From positions 2,493,001 through 2,557,000 of the forward strand of contig NZ_CP032829.1 of NCBI RefSeq assembly GCF_003660165.1: DNA of 64,000 bases, given 5' to 3'. Shown piece by piece: positions 17,572 to 26,840 of the stretch. Position numbers and translations under genes: made by a program. Numbering within the stretch: position 1 is the stretch's first letter; each line of letters begins with the position of its first letter. This DNA comes from Sphingomonas paeninsulae (lineage in GTDB: Bacteria; Pseudomonadota; Alphaproteobacteria; Sphingomonadales; Sphingomonadaceae). Below the pieces are notes generated by a model. It ran no database searches and was not told the DNA's origin. It worked only from the letters and a program-made list of their open reading frames with translations.

Positions 17572-18120
17572 ATGTCCGATACCGTAACATCCCCGACGCT
17601 GCGCCGTCGCCTCAAGATCGGCTCTGCTGCAATCGCTCTGTTGGCAATCGGTGGCGGAGCCGGGGCCTTTGCCGCTCACTCATTTCACCCGGCAATCGCC
17701 ATGGCACCGACCCACGCCGTGACGATCAAGAGCCTCTCCGAAGACTCGGGCATCGTTACTGTCAAGGGCCGGGTTGCCGAACGTTATGGCAATCAGTTTG
17801 TTCTGGAGGATGGAACCGGCAAGACGCTGATCGACGCCGGACCTGTGGGTGAGCAAGCCTCGCTGGCACCGGTCGGTTCCATTGTCAGCGTGCAGGGCCG
17901 GTTCGACAACGGCGCTTTTCGACCCGCCTTTTTTGTGGATCCGTCAGGCAAGGTGGTCTCTCTTGGTCACGGTGGTCCAGGTCGCCACGGCCATGCCGGT
18001 CCCGGCGGCCCACGCGGTATTGACGGAGACCGAGGAGAGGGGCCGCACCATGGTCCCGTGCCAACCGCCAACATCCTGACCGCGAAAGCACCGGCGGCAA
18101 CGAATACTGGTCAACGTTGA
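17572..18120 (+). CDS. exported OB-fold-like protein with His/Gly-rich tail
   Basis: A 182-residue protein with one N-terminal membrane helix (IGSAAIALLAIGGGAGAFAA, about 16-36) and a periplasmic domain reading GIVTVKGRVAERYGNQFVLE, DGTGKTLIDAGP, SIVSVQGRF. This strand pattern is that of OB-fold stress proteins (YgiW/BOF or CcmE-like). The tail is rich in Gly, His, Pro and Asp (HGGPGRHGHAGPGG; EGPHHGP), which may bind metal. It is divergent from the two-component pair and probably its target. ATG 17572 is preferred over 17557 because AAGGAACC precedes it at proper spacing. Confidence 0.6.
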   Translation: MSDTVTSPTLRRRLKIGSAAIALLAIGGGAGAFAAHSFHPAIAMAPTHAVTIKSLSEDSGIVTVKGRVAERYGNQFVLEDGTGKTLIDAGPVGEQASLAPVGSIVSVQGRFDNGAFRPAFFVDPSGKVVSLGHGGPGRHGHAGPGGPRGIDGDRGEGPHHGPVPTANILTAKAPAATNTGQR

Positions 18121-18437
18121 AGCGACAGGCGGCGCGCGCGTAAGCCGCGCCGTCGACCTCGGGCACGCATCATAGGTTCTATCGAACGACCGCTTCGGTG
18201 GTCGCCCAGGAAAATATGTACGTCTGTAAATTGGCGCACTGCTGCCCATCTGCTCGCCAGCGCGTGAACGGCCGGCTTCGGAAGGAGCAGCCGGTCCCGC
18301 GCTAGCTTCCGATTAACTTCAATGTTGTGGACCCGGCCGGTTGCGGTGATCGCTAGGAGGTGGCCATTATAGTGATGATGGCCGGACAACTCAGACTGGA
18401 AACGGCCAGCTGTCGAGGCCCGACGACCGATTCACCA
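18121..18437. other. gap between OB-fold gene and integrase gene end
   Basis: About 317 bases between convergent genes. A 92-codon TTG-started minus frame spans it (18111-18389) but has no family, start signal or sensible composition, so no gene is called. No clear terminator hairpin seen. Confidence 0.35.
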
Positions 18438-19661
18438 CTATTTGGCTTTGCCAAACTTGCCTTGCAGAACTGTGGCTCCATCGCGCAGGTGATCGAGATG
18501 ATCCGACCAGTGCTGCATCATGCGCACCCGCTCATCCCAATATTCGCCCCGCGTATAGGCCCGGCGAACAGCGTTGCCCTCACAATGGGCAAGCTGGCGT
18601 TCGATCGCGTCAGGGTTCCAGATTCCCATTTCGTTGAGTTGCGTCGCCGCCATCGCCCTGAAACCGTGACCAGTCACTTCGTCCTGCGCATAGCCCATGC
18701 GTCGCAACGCCGCGTTGATCGTGTTCTCCGACATAGGCTTTTTGACGGATCGCAGTGAGGGAAAAAGGAAGTTGCTATAGGTGGCGTCATGCTCGATCAA
18801 ACCGAGAATTGCCAAGGCCTGACGGGATAGCGGAATACTATGGGGCCGCCGCATCTTGGTCTTGTGCGCCGGGATCGTCCATAGCGCCTTGTCGAAGTCA
18901 AAGTCTTTCCATTCGGCAAAACGTAACTCGCCTGGTCGCACGAACACATGGGCCAAAAGGTTCAGCGCGATCCTTGTGGTGCCAAACCCCTGGAACGATT
19001 CGATGGCACGAAGCAGATCACCAGTTTCCTTGGGTGTAGTAATCGCTGCGCGATGGACAGGCTTTGGCGCGATCAGCGCACCGCGCAAATCGGCGGCAAC
19101 GTCGCGTTCTGCGCGCGCCGTGGCGATCGCATAACGGAAGATCTGCGAGCAGGTGCTGCGGAGCGTCTTGGCTGTTTCGTAGCGCCCCTTGCTCTCCATC
19201 TTGCGCAGCATAATCAGCAGTTCATGGGCGGTGATCGAGGTGACGGGCCGCTTCCCAAGCGACTGGTTGATGAAATCAAGCAGCCAGCGCAGCTTCTTCA
19301 TGGTTGCAGGTGCGCGGCCTTCGCGTTCTACTTTGATGAGCCATTCATCGGCCACTGATTTGAAGCTGTTGGACGCGGCCACAGTGGCGGCAATCCGTGC
19401 AAGTTTGTTTTGTTCAGCGGGGTCAAGGCCCTTGGCCAGCACCTTGCGGGCAGCATCGCGCTTTTCTCGTGCCTCAGCGAGGCCGGTGTCGGGCCATACG
19501 CCGAAGGAGAGCGTCTTTTGCTTGTCGAGATAACGATAGCTCATTTGCCAGCGGCGACCACCTGATGGCGTCACCATCAGAAACAGACCACCAGCATCGG
19601 CAAGCTTGTAAATTTTGTCGCGGCCTTTTGCCGCTTTAATCGCAACCACTGAAAGCGTCAT
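18438..19661 (-). CDS. tyrosine-type site-specific integrase (P4-like, DUF4102 N-terminus)
   Basis: A 407-residue integrase of the kind carried by genomic islands. It has an N-terminal DUF4102 arm-binding domain (YKLADAGGLFLMVTPSGGRR; LSFGVWPDTGLAEAREKRDA), a SAM-like core-binding domain at about 110-200, and the catalytic domain. Catalytic residues are Arg in AHVFVRPGELRFAEW, the HGFRAMAAT box with His/Arg, and Tyr in RRAYTRGEYWDER. The family's usual HAYLRPGELR reads HVFVRPGELR here, which keeps the Arg. It is intact. Its start faces the 3' end of tRNA-Glu 165 bases away, the standard arrangement for insertion at a tRNA gene, so the island lies to the left. Confidence 0.92.
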   Translation of the reverse strand: MTLSVVAIKAAKGRDKIYKLADAGGLFLMVTPSGGRRWQMSYRYLDKQKTLSFGVWPDTGLAEAREKRDAARKVLAKGLDPAEQNKLARIAATVAASNSFKSVADEWLIKVEREGRAPATMKKLRWLLDFINQSLGKRPVTSITAHELLIMLRKMESKGRYETAKTLRSTCSQIFRYAIATARAERDVAADLRGALIAPKPVHRAAITTPKETGDLLRAIESFQGFGTTRIALNLLAHVFVRPGELRFAEWKDFDFDKALWTIPAHKTKMRRPHSIPLSRQALAILGLIEHDATYSNFLFPSLRSVKKPMSENTINAALRRMGYAQDEVTGHGFRAMAATQLNEMGIWNPDAIERQLAHCEGNAVRRAYTRGEYWDERVRMMQHWSDHLDHLRDGATVLQGKFGKAK

Positions 19662-19825
19662 GATGGTATCTCCAACCGGACGTCCAGCGAGCTACCATCA
19701 AATGTACCATCAAATTGTTGGTACCTTATGGTATTTCACCGGCTTGATTGCGATAACCATACCACGAAAAAACGGCAGAAAACAGCCACTTAAGACACCA
19801 ATTGACACTGCCTGAGCGTGTGAAT

Positions 19826-19900
19826 TGGTGACCCCTACGAGAATCGAACTCGTGTTTCAGCCGTGAGAGGGCCGCGTCCTAACCGCTAGACGAAGGGGCC
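19826..19900 (-). tRNA. tRNA-Glu (anticodon CTC)
   Basis: The minus strand folds as a tRNA. The acceptor stem is GGCCCCT with AGGGGTC, and the D arm runs GTCTAGCGGTTAGGAC. The anticodon stem-loop has loop CTCTCAC giving anticodon CTC (Glu, codon GAG). The T arm is CGAGTTCGATTCTCG and ACCA is encoded at the 3' end. The 3' half probably serves as the attachment site for the neighbouring integrase. I did not find the matching repeat elsewhere in the window by eye. Confidence 0.93.
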
Positions 19901-20157
19901 GTCCGAGCGAGCCTGCGCCTTATGCGTCCTGTGGCAGGTGGTCAAGAATGGCGATCAAGAATCGAAGGCGCGATCCGGCATGAAGTTTTTGTCATGTCGG
20001 TGCCACGGCCACGCCACTCGACCTCATTCATTAAGGGGCGGTCGGGTCATCCGCTCCCAAGCGACCCGACACACTTGTGAGCGGCATTGGTGTAGTCCCG
20101 TTGCGCCGATGCCGCTCTTACCGCTTCTCAATCGACGCGAAGCCGGGCAAGGAACGA

Positions 20158-23100
20158 ATGATGGAGCAACCCGTATTTTATGATGCCAGTGGGCGACGCC
20201 GGAAATGGTCGCTGCGCACTGTGGCCGTTTTGCTGGCTCTGATTGTCGTGGCGGCCATTGCCCTTGCCATCACGGTCGTTTCGGTTCCCGTACCACGAGG
20301 GATTACGCCGGTACGTGAACGAGGACAGCCGCGACCTATTCCCGAGCAAATCAGGCACTTACGTCGCCAAATCGGGAGCTGGCTGCCGAGCACGACGCCA
20401 GCCGCAAGCGCCGTCAATCAGATCACTGTCGGTTTTTACGTGCCCTGGGATCCGGATAGCAAAGCCTCTCTGGAGCGCCATGTCGCGCAATTGGATTGGC
20501 TCGTTCCTACGCTTGCCAGTTTCACTGATGCTGGCCGAACGATTCGCATGGATAGCGATCCCGGACTTGAGACGATTCTCGCGTCGGCATCGCGTCGGCC
20601 AAAAATTCTGCCGATGGTCCAGAACGCAGCAAATGATAAGTGGGACGGCGCGGGAATGGCGCAAGTTCTCCATGATCCGTTGCGAAGAGCGGCGATGCTA
20701 CAGCGGGTCGAGGCATTGATCCTCCGTCAGCATGGTTCTGGTGTGGTTTTCGATTTCGAAGAATTACCGCACAGCGCGCAGGCTGATTATCTTCGCTTTC
20801 TGGGTGAAACGAAAAGGGCATTTGCGCAACGGGGCTGGCTGGTTACGCTGTGTGTCCCGCTCGATGATCCGGAATGGCGCCTGGATGCTTTTGCAAAGGT
20901 TGCCGATCGCCTGTTCTTGATGGACTATGACGAGCACTCGCCCGGGTATGAGGCCGGCCCGATCGCGTCGCAAATGTGGTTCGTCGATCGCCTGAAGAAC
21001 GCCTTGCGTCAGGTGCCGCCGGAAAAAGCTATCGTCGCAATCGGCAATTATGCCTATGACTGGCATGACGGTACTGCCGACAACATGACCGACGAAGAAG
21101 CGTGGCTGGCCGCTAACGATAGTGAAGCCAAGGTCACTTTTGACAAGGTCAGCGGTAATTCGACGTTTTCATATGAAGAAAACGGATCGGTCCATACGAT
21201 CTGGATGCTCGATGCCGCTAGCGCGTGGAATCAGTTACGCGTTGCCGACAGCGCTGGTGTCGCTGGTGTTGCGTTATGGCGCCTCGGTTCGGAAGATCCC
21301 GGTGTTTGGCCTGCGTTTGCTTCGTTTCAGATGGGTAAGCTTCCCGATCTCTCAACGATCCATCCCGTCGGCAACGTCGATGTGGAAGGCAATGGTGAGT
21401 TGTTGCGGATCGAGGCTGTTCCGCGCGACGGTGTTCGTGAGGTTTCCTTTGACAAGACCAACCTGATCCGAGACCAGAACTTCATTCATTTGCCGACGCC
21501 GTTCGTGGTGCGCAGATATGGGTATCAGCCGGGCAAAATTGCGCTGACGTTCGATGATGGCCCCGATGGAACATGGACGCCAAAGATACTCGATATTCTG
21601 GAAGCGAAGCACGTCCCAGCGACATTCTTCGTGATCGGGGAGAACGCTATATCGCATCCTGGACTGCTCAATCGCGAGCTTCGTGGCGGTAGCGAAATCG
21701 GTAACCACAGCTACACGCATCCGAATATGGCGCTGGTGTCGCCGATGGGAATTCGGCTGGAGCTCAACTTCACCCAACGGCTTGTCGAGGCGTACACGGG
21801 CAGGGCGATGCGTCTTTTCCGCGCCCCTTATTTCGGCGATGCTGAGCCAACGACGACGGACGAACTGATTCCGGCTTTGCTGGCGCAGGAGCGCGGCTAT
21901 CTGAACGTTGGGCTTCACGTCGATCCGGGCGACTGGAAACGGCCTGGCGTCGATACGATCATAAACGAAACGATAGCTCAGGTGAGTGGTGGAAGTGCTG
22001 ACAGGTCGGCGAGCATCATTCTTCTCCACGATGGTGGGGGCGATCGTAGTCAGACAGTCACGGCGCTGCCCGTGATCATCGATACCCTGCGGGCGAAGGG
22101 GTATAGTTTCGTGCCGCTTTCAACGCTCGCGGGCGTAACACCGCAAGCGATGATGCCGCAGGTGACAGGTATGGACCTGGTCGCGGTGAGAGCGGACGTT
22201 GGTGTGTTTCTGTTCGCGGCGGGATTCATGGCGACGGTTAAATGGCTGTTCTTCGTGGCGATCACGCTCGGCATCGCGCGGGCTGTCTTGATGGCCGGGC
22301 TGGCGATCAAGTCATATTATGACAAGAACGCACCCGTCGCGCCGCCTATCGACCCAGAGCGTTTCGTGTCGGTGCTCATCCCGGCGTTTAACGAAGGCAA
22401 GGTGATTGCGAGTTCAATACATCGTGTTTTGGCGAGTACCGATGTCCGGGTCGAGGTTATCGTTATCGATGACGGATCGACCGATGATACCTCTGCCGTG
22501 GTTACTCAGACATTCGCGGACGATCCGCGCGTTCGTCTGCTGACCCTAGCGAACAGTGGCAAGGCGCGCGCGCTCAATGAGGGAATGCAACTGGTCAATA
22601 GCGACTTCATCATTGCCCTGGATGCCGATACCCAGTTCGAAAAGGAGACCGTTGCGCGGTTGGCGCGGTGGTTTGCCGATCCCGAAATCGGTGCAGTGGC
22701 TGGCAATGCGAAAGTCGGTAACAAAGTCAATCTGGTAACACGCTGGCAAGCCGTGGAATATGTTACCGCACAAAATCTGGAACGCCGCGCGTTGACCCAG
22801 TTTGATGCCATCACCGTCGTGCCTGGTGCCGTGGGCGCTTGGCGGCGGCAGGCCCTCGATGCCGTCGGAGGTTATCCAGTGGACACGCTGGCCGAGGATC
22901 AGGATCTGACGATCGCGATTCAGCGTGCGGGCTGGCGCGTGGGTTACGATATCGAAGCCGTGGCGTGGACCGAGGCACCCGAAACCCTGCGCGCTCTCGC
23001 AAAACAGCGGTTTCGCTGGGCGTTTGGAACCTTGCAATGCCTGTGGAAGCATCGTGCGATCATGAAGGACCGCAAACCTGCCGGTCTTGCGCTGGTTGGG

Positions 23101-23478
23101 ATACCACAAGCATGGATATTCCAGATTGGCTTTGCCATGATCAGCCCGATCATCGACCTCGCGCTGGTACTGAGTGCGATCAATACTGTGGTGAAGGTTC
23201 AGCAGCATGGCTGGGAACAGACCCAGTCTGATGTCCTTCGTATGGCAGTGTATTGGGTGGTTTTCACTGTGATCGATGTTCTTTGTGGCGGCGTGGCTTA
23301 TTGGTTGGAAAAGCGCGAGACACGTTATCCTGCGCACCTGCTGGTGGCGCAGCGGTTCATTTATCGGCAGGTCATGTATTCGGTCGTTATCCGTGCCGTT
23401 GGAGCGGCGCTGAGCGGTCCCTGGGTGGGTTGGGGCAAACTGGAGCGGAGCGGACGAACGACGGCGGTCAAGACCTGA
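20158..23478 (+). CDS. trifunctional GH18-like / polysaccharide deacetylase / GT2 membrane glycosyltransferase
   Basis: A 1106-residue fusion. A membrane helix (about 17-39) leads into a GH18 chitinase-like domain (about 85-400), whose acid motif reads GVVFDFEEL; LMDYDEHSPGYEAGPI also fits. A NodB deacetylase domain (about 455-690) follows, with metal-binding ALTFDDGPDGTWTPKIL and GNHSYTHPNMAL. Two membrane helices (about 695-735) lead to a processive GT2 domain (about 735-960) with VIVIDDGSTDDT, ALDADTQF, LAEDQDLTIAIQRAG and the QRFRW motif. Three more helices end the protein. This is polymer synthesis, deacetylation and cleavage in one chain, suggesting a secreted beta-linked amino-sugar polysaccharide like PNAG or chitin. 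AAGGAACGA precedes ATG 20158. It stands alone, just outside the island. Confidence 0.87.
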   Translation: MMEQPVFYDASGRRRKWSLRTVAVLLALIVVAAIALAITVVSVPVPRGITPVRERGQPRPIPEQIRHLRRQIGSWLPSTTPAASAVNQITVGFYVPWDPDSKASLERHVAQLDWLVPTLASFTDAGRTIRMDSDPGLETILASASRRPKILPMVQNAANDKWDGAGMAQVLHDPLRRAAMLQRVEALILRQHGSGVVFDFEELPHSAQADYLRFLGETKRAFAQRGWLVTLCVPLDDPEWRLDAFAKVADRLFLMDYDEHSPGYEAGPIASQMWFVDRLKNALRQVPPEKAIVAIGNYAYDWHDGTADNMTDEEAWLAANDSEAKVTFDKVSGNSTFSYEENGSVHTIWMLDAASAWNQLRVADSAGVAGVALWRLGSEDPGVWPAFASFQMGKLPDLSTIHPVGNVDVEGNGELLRIEAVPRDGVREVSFDKTNLIRDQNFIHLPTPFVVRRYGYQPGKIALTFDDGPDGTWTPKILDILEAKHVPATFFVIGENAISHPGLLNRELRGGSEIGNHSYTHPNMALVSPMGIRLELNFTQRLVEAYTGRAMRLFRAPYFGDAEPTTTDELIPALLAQERGYLNVGLHVDPGDWKRPGVDTIINETIAQVSGGSADRSASIILLHDGGGDRSQTVTALPVIIDTLRAKGYSFVPLSTLAGVTPQAMMPQVTGMDLVAVRADVGVFLFAAGFMATVKWLFFVAITLGIARAVLMAGLAIKSYYDKNAPVAPPIDPERFVSVLIPAFNEGKVIASSIHRVLASTDVRVEVIVIDDGSTDDTSAVVTQTFADDPRVRLLTLANSGKARALNEGMQLVNSDFIIALDADTQFEKETVARLARWFADPEIGAVAGNAKVGNKVNLVTRWQAVEYVTAQNLERRALTQFDAITVVPGAVGAWRRQALDAVGGYPVDTLAEDQDLTIAIQRAGWRVGYDIEAVAWTEAPETLRALAKQRFRWAFGTLQCLWKHRAIMKDRKPAGLALVGIPQAWIFQIGFAMISPIIDLALVLSAINTVVKVQQHGWEQTQSDVLRMAVYWVVFTVIDVLCGGVAYWLEKRETRYPAHLLVAQRFIYRQVMYSVVIRAVGAALSGPWVGWGKLERSGRTTAVKT

Positions 23479-23491
23479 CTGAGAGGAAATT

Positions 23492-23518
23492 TCCGGCGGT
23501 CAATGCATCATCGCCGGA
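23492..23518 (+). terminator. weak hairpin after the trifunctional gene
   Basis: TCCGGCG and CGCCGGA (7-base arms, 13-base loop) 14 bases after the stop. No T run follows, so it is at best a partial terminator. Confidence 0.3.
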
Positions 23519-23600
23519 GTAGGGTCTCCCCTGGAATGGACTGAGTGAGAGGCCAGTCTGGAGAAACTCGTTATCCTGTCGGCAAAGCCTGCGCGTTCGG

Positions 23601-24420
23601 TCAGAAGTGGATGCCGACGGCGGCGTTATAGGTGAGGGTGTGCTGTGGCATCCAAAGATCGCTCCGGTGCCGAGCGCCGGTGTATGGTCGCTCCTGATGC
23701 CTTTGCAGGCCCATCGCAAAGGCAACATCGTTCCCGCGACCGCCGATGCTGAGAATGCCCATTTCTTCGCTAGTAATATCGGCTGGAAAAGTCCTGCGAT
23801 CGCCGCGTTGGATGCGGCGGCCGAGTACATTTCCTTGCGCAGGATAACGTTGTTGGCGTCGATCTCGCGTTTGGCACTGTAGGCCGTCAGATTTGCGAGA
23901 TTGGGGTTTGTATAGGCTTTGGCAGCGTCGAGCGTGACGACCTGTCCTTGTGCCACCTGACCACTGTGGCGGTGTCACTGTTTGCGATGCCATTTGCGAT
24001 ACTGGAGATGTGGCGCGGTTCGGCGGTGCTTGCCATCTAAATTTCAGTACTTCCGGTTCGCGCCTCAACGTCAATCAGTCCGTTTAACATCCTGTTGGAC
24101 CAGACCAATACTACTCGAGATAACGCCGTCGCGCACCGTAGTCGATGAAGCTTGTGCATTTGTTGCCAACTGGGAAGTTGCACCGATTGCCGCGTCCTGA
24201 GCATCATTGCGAACAACGCGTACAGAAAATTCTGCAGTATTATCAACGATATTAGCAGTGTCGGCTACAACATTGACGGTATTCGATGCAAGCCGCTACG
24301 GTAATATTGCCCAACGCAATATCAATTGCATCGACGCGCGCTGCGACTGCAATAGTCGCGGCGATATTTCTGTTAATCTGACGAGAAAGTGCACCCAGAT
24401 CATAGCCAAGTTTACGATAT
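23601..24420 (-). pseudogene. trimeric autotransporter adhesin (YadA-like) C-terminal remnant
   Basis: Several reading frames on the minus strand carry consecutive parts of a YadA-type protein. First comes a stalk-like segment (SRQINRNIAATIAVAARVDA then IDIALGNITVAA), then another in a different frame (NTVNVVADTANIVDNTAEFS; ATSQLATNAQASSTTVRDGV). A third is ANLTAYSAKREIDANNVILR-KEMYSAAASNAAIAG, and a final frame has MGILSIGGRGNDVAFAMGLQ and ends TYNAAVGIHF. The last reads like the beta-barrel anchor. At least three frame changes and a stop separate them, so the gene is dead. The passenger head is absent; what lies upstream is AT-rich DNA. Confidence 0.6.
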
Positions 24421-24909
24421 TAGCATATCTTGATCATTTTGGAGGTTATTGCATTCATATTGACTTAATGCTGTGTGTCGAGTAAGTTTAAATCAAAATT
24501 TAGCATGGCGATGATATTTTCTTGATTGATTATGTTAATTGTCAGTTAAGTCAGTGATCTAATAATATCAACTATAAGATGTGATCAACCTGATGCTATA
24601 AAGTTTATTAACAATACAGACAATCGCATTTCTAACGAGCATATAATTATCATGTGATTGGATCTCGCAAATGTCACGTCGGATCAATCAAGCTAGTTGC
24701 CGAAATTTTGTAGTGACAGATTTTAAACTGATTTATATTCAATAATACGTAAATTACGCATATTGAAATTATTGGAATTGTTCTCACGCTATTTAAATCT
24801 TCTGGACAACTGTACGTAAATAGACATAATATTTTATTTGCTAAACATACTGTTTGATATGGCGTTATGTATTTTGTGATTATATAACAATCGACTAGAG
24901 AGTAAGATA
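24421..24909. other. strongly AT-rich intergenic stretch
   Basis: Nearly 490 bases with long A/T runs (for example TAAGTTTAAATCAAAATTTA, TGATCTAATAATATCAAC), in sharp contrast to the GC-rich rest of the window. No open frame with gene-like composition. It lies between the dead autotransporter and the PAS gene, and probably contains the PAS gene's promoter. It may be a trace of horizontally gained DNA or a silenced (H-NS-like bound) region. Confidence 0.5.
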
Positions 24910-25851
24910 ATGAATGCGCCAACAAGGCATGATCCAACGGGGGGCTGGCCAGAGGGTGAATTGGCCACTGCGACTGATTTCGTAAGGCATTTTGGCCATT
25001 ACGCGGCGAGTTCGCTTAGCAAACCAGTCTATATTGCGCAGCATGGTCGTGTAGGATGGGCGCTTCTGAGTGCCGCACAGATGACGCGATTGTCTGAAAG
25101 CGAATCGGAAATGACATCGCTGGACGCGCGGTTTGATATTATGATCGACAGTATTTCTACTATAGTGATCCTTGTCGATGCCGACTTCGGAATTACCCGC
25201 ATGAACTGCGCTGGCCGTCGTCACTTTCAGGTTCCAGATGGGGGAGCGAACCCCGTAAACTTTCGAGACTTGCTCCACGTCAATAATCGCGACTTTATTG
25301 GCGATTTTTGCACCCGTGTCCTTAATTCGGGTGATAGCGAGACTTTTGAAATAGAATCGGCACGTTATCCCGGTCAGACGCTTCATTTTCAGATTTTGCC
25401 TTTTCCTTCGGGACTTGCGATTCTGGCCGATGTTGTCACTCAGGCAACGCGTATCCGTCAGTTTACTTCAGCCGCTGCTGCTGCTGAATTGGCAATAGAT
25501 GCGACCGATTCTCTTGGACGCGGACGGGTCGATGTTCGTGGTACGATTACGACTGTGAATGACAATTTGGTTTCGTTGGCGAAAAGCACGGCCGACAAGA
25601 TCATGGGCCTGCGTTTGCCAGCACTATTCGAGCAAGGGGCACGGACAGTTGTACGCGATGCTTTGGATGGAGTGCTGAGCTCTGGAAAAGCGTTTTCGCT
25701 ACAGGCGCTAATGCTGGACGGAACAGGCAGCCCAATGCCTGTGACGATCGGCGTAGGTGTAGAGCGTGATGGCGGCTCGATTACCGGTGCCGCGTTTATG
25801 ATAATGCCGAACCGGGCAGGCGGCGAAGCTATCGCCAGCGCACTCCGCTAG
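24910..25851 (+). CDS. PAS-domain protein with Phd/YefM-like N-terminus
   Basis: A 313-residue soluble protein. Residues 22-66 (ATDFVRHFGHYAASSLSKPV, YIAQHGRVGWALLSAAQMTR) fit the Phd/YefM antitoxin DNA-binding fold: a short helix, then pV-x-I-x-x-HGR and the LLS-x-x-x-x strand-helix. One PAS domain follows (about 75-175; FDIMIDSISTIVILVDADFG) and a second PAS-like part at about 185-300. No kinase, cyclase or GGDEF output is present, so the N-terminus is probably the output, making this a sensor-regulator. ATG 24910 follows AGAGAGTAAGATA. The stop TAG (25849-25851) is built across the insertion point of the IS630 element: TA is target, G is element; the uninterrupted site would also read TAG. 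Confidence 0.65.
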   Translation: MNAPTRHDPTGGWPEGELATATDFVRHFGHYAASSLSKPVYIAQHGRVGWALLSAAQMTRLSESESEMTSLDARFDIMIDSISTIVILVDADFGITRMNCAGRRHFQVPDGGANPVNFRDLLHVNNRDFIGDFCTRVLNSGDSETFEIESARYPGQTLHFQILPFPSGLAILADVVTQATRIRQFTSAAAAAELAIDATDSLGRGRVDVRGTITTVNDNLVSLAKSTADKIMGLRLPALFEQGARTVVRDALDGVLSSGKAFSLQALMLDGTGSPMPVTIGVGVERDGGSITGAAFMIMPNRAGGEAIASALR

Positions 25852-26840
25852 AGCGAAATCCGACCGGATAGAATCGCGGGGCTTTTCATGAGGCGAAAAA
25901 TCTGATTCACCCTGTGTGCTGGACGGGAGGCCGGCGTGCGTGGCGAGATCCTTATCCGAAGACTTGCGGGCACGCGTAATCGCAGCGGTTGATGGCGGGC
26001 TGTCGCGACGGGCGGCAGCGGCACGGTTTGGTGTGGGAGCTGCAAGCGCGGTCCGCTGAGTCCGGGAATGGCGTGAGACAGGCGTCGCACGTGCCAAGCC
26101 GCAAGGCGGCGATCAGCGGTCCCATCGCATAGAAGCTTATCGCGATGGCATTCTGGCTGCGATCGAGAGCCAGGTGAACATGACGCTGGTCAAGTTGACG
26201 GAACTGCTGCGCGAGAAATATGGCGCAAGCTTTGCGGCAAGCAGGATCTGGCGCGTTCTTGATCGTCATGCCGTTACCGTCAAAAAAACGGCGCACGTCA
26301 GCGAGCAGGAGCGGCCCGACGTCGCCGCGCGGCGACACGCCTGGTTCGACGCCCGGCTGGATCTGGGCCCCGAGCATCTGGTTTTCATCGATGAGACGGG
26401 CCCCCTCCCGCACGGGCATTGGAAAACGGCGACCTTTACCGGCGCGCTGCGCTTAACTGGCATGACCGCTCCGAGGGTGCTGGACGGTCCCGTGACCGGC
26501 GAGTGGTTCCTGGCTTATATCGAACAGGTCCTCGTGCCAACGCTGCGGCCCAAGGACGTTGTCATCCTCGACAATCTGCCTGCTCATAAGGGGCTGGCAG
26601 CGCGCCTCGCGATCGAAGCCGTCGGTGCGCGGCTGCTCTTCCTCCCGCCTTATTCTCCAGATTTCAACCCGATCGAGAATGCTTTTTCCAAACTCAAATC
26701 CATCCTCCGGAAAACGGCCGCCCGTTCGGTTGCCGAGCTTTGGGATGCGATCCGTGATGCACTACCGCGCTTCACGCCGCAGGAATGCGCCAATTACTTC
26801 ACTGCTGTCGGGTATGAACCAGAATGATCGGATTCTGCTC
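25851..26840 (+). mobile_element. IS630 family element, defective
   Basis: A 990-base element between two TA dinucleotides (25849-25850 and 26841-26842), the target duplication IS630 makes. Terminal inverted repeats are visible: GAGCGAAATCCGACCGG at the left; reversed right end GAGCAGAATCCGATCATTC. The transposase inside is broken. It inserted exactly in the stop codon of the PAS gene without changing its product. Confidence 0.82.
25940..26827 (+). pseudogene. IS630 family transposase, inactivated
   Basis: The frame from GTG 25940 reads MARSLSEDLRARVIAAVDGG, then LSRRAAAARFGVGAASAVR and hits a TGA at 26057-26059 where a Trp is usual (helix-turn-helix region). It continues in the same frame to the end with DDE motifs: [21 protein letters not shown] and [21 protein letters not shown] second lesion is a missing stretch of about 20 residues right after FIDETG (the RLRGRA-type segment), leaving [13 protein letters not shown]. 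One stop plus a deletion in the catalytic domain make this copy inactive. An ATG at 26174 could express only the C-terminal part. Confidence 0.82.

Noticed and set aside
18111..18389. 92-codon TTG-started minus frame
   Set aside because: No ribosome site, no family and basic low-complexity end; likely chance.
24674..24937. 87-codon minus frame in the AT-rich region
   Set aside because: Composition follows the AT-rich background, it overlaps the PAS gene start, and no family or ribosome site is seen.
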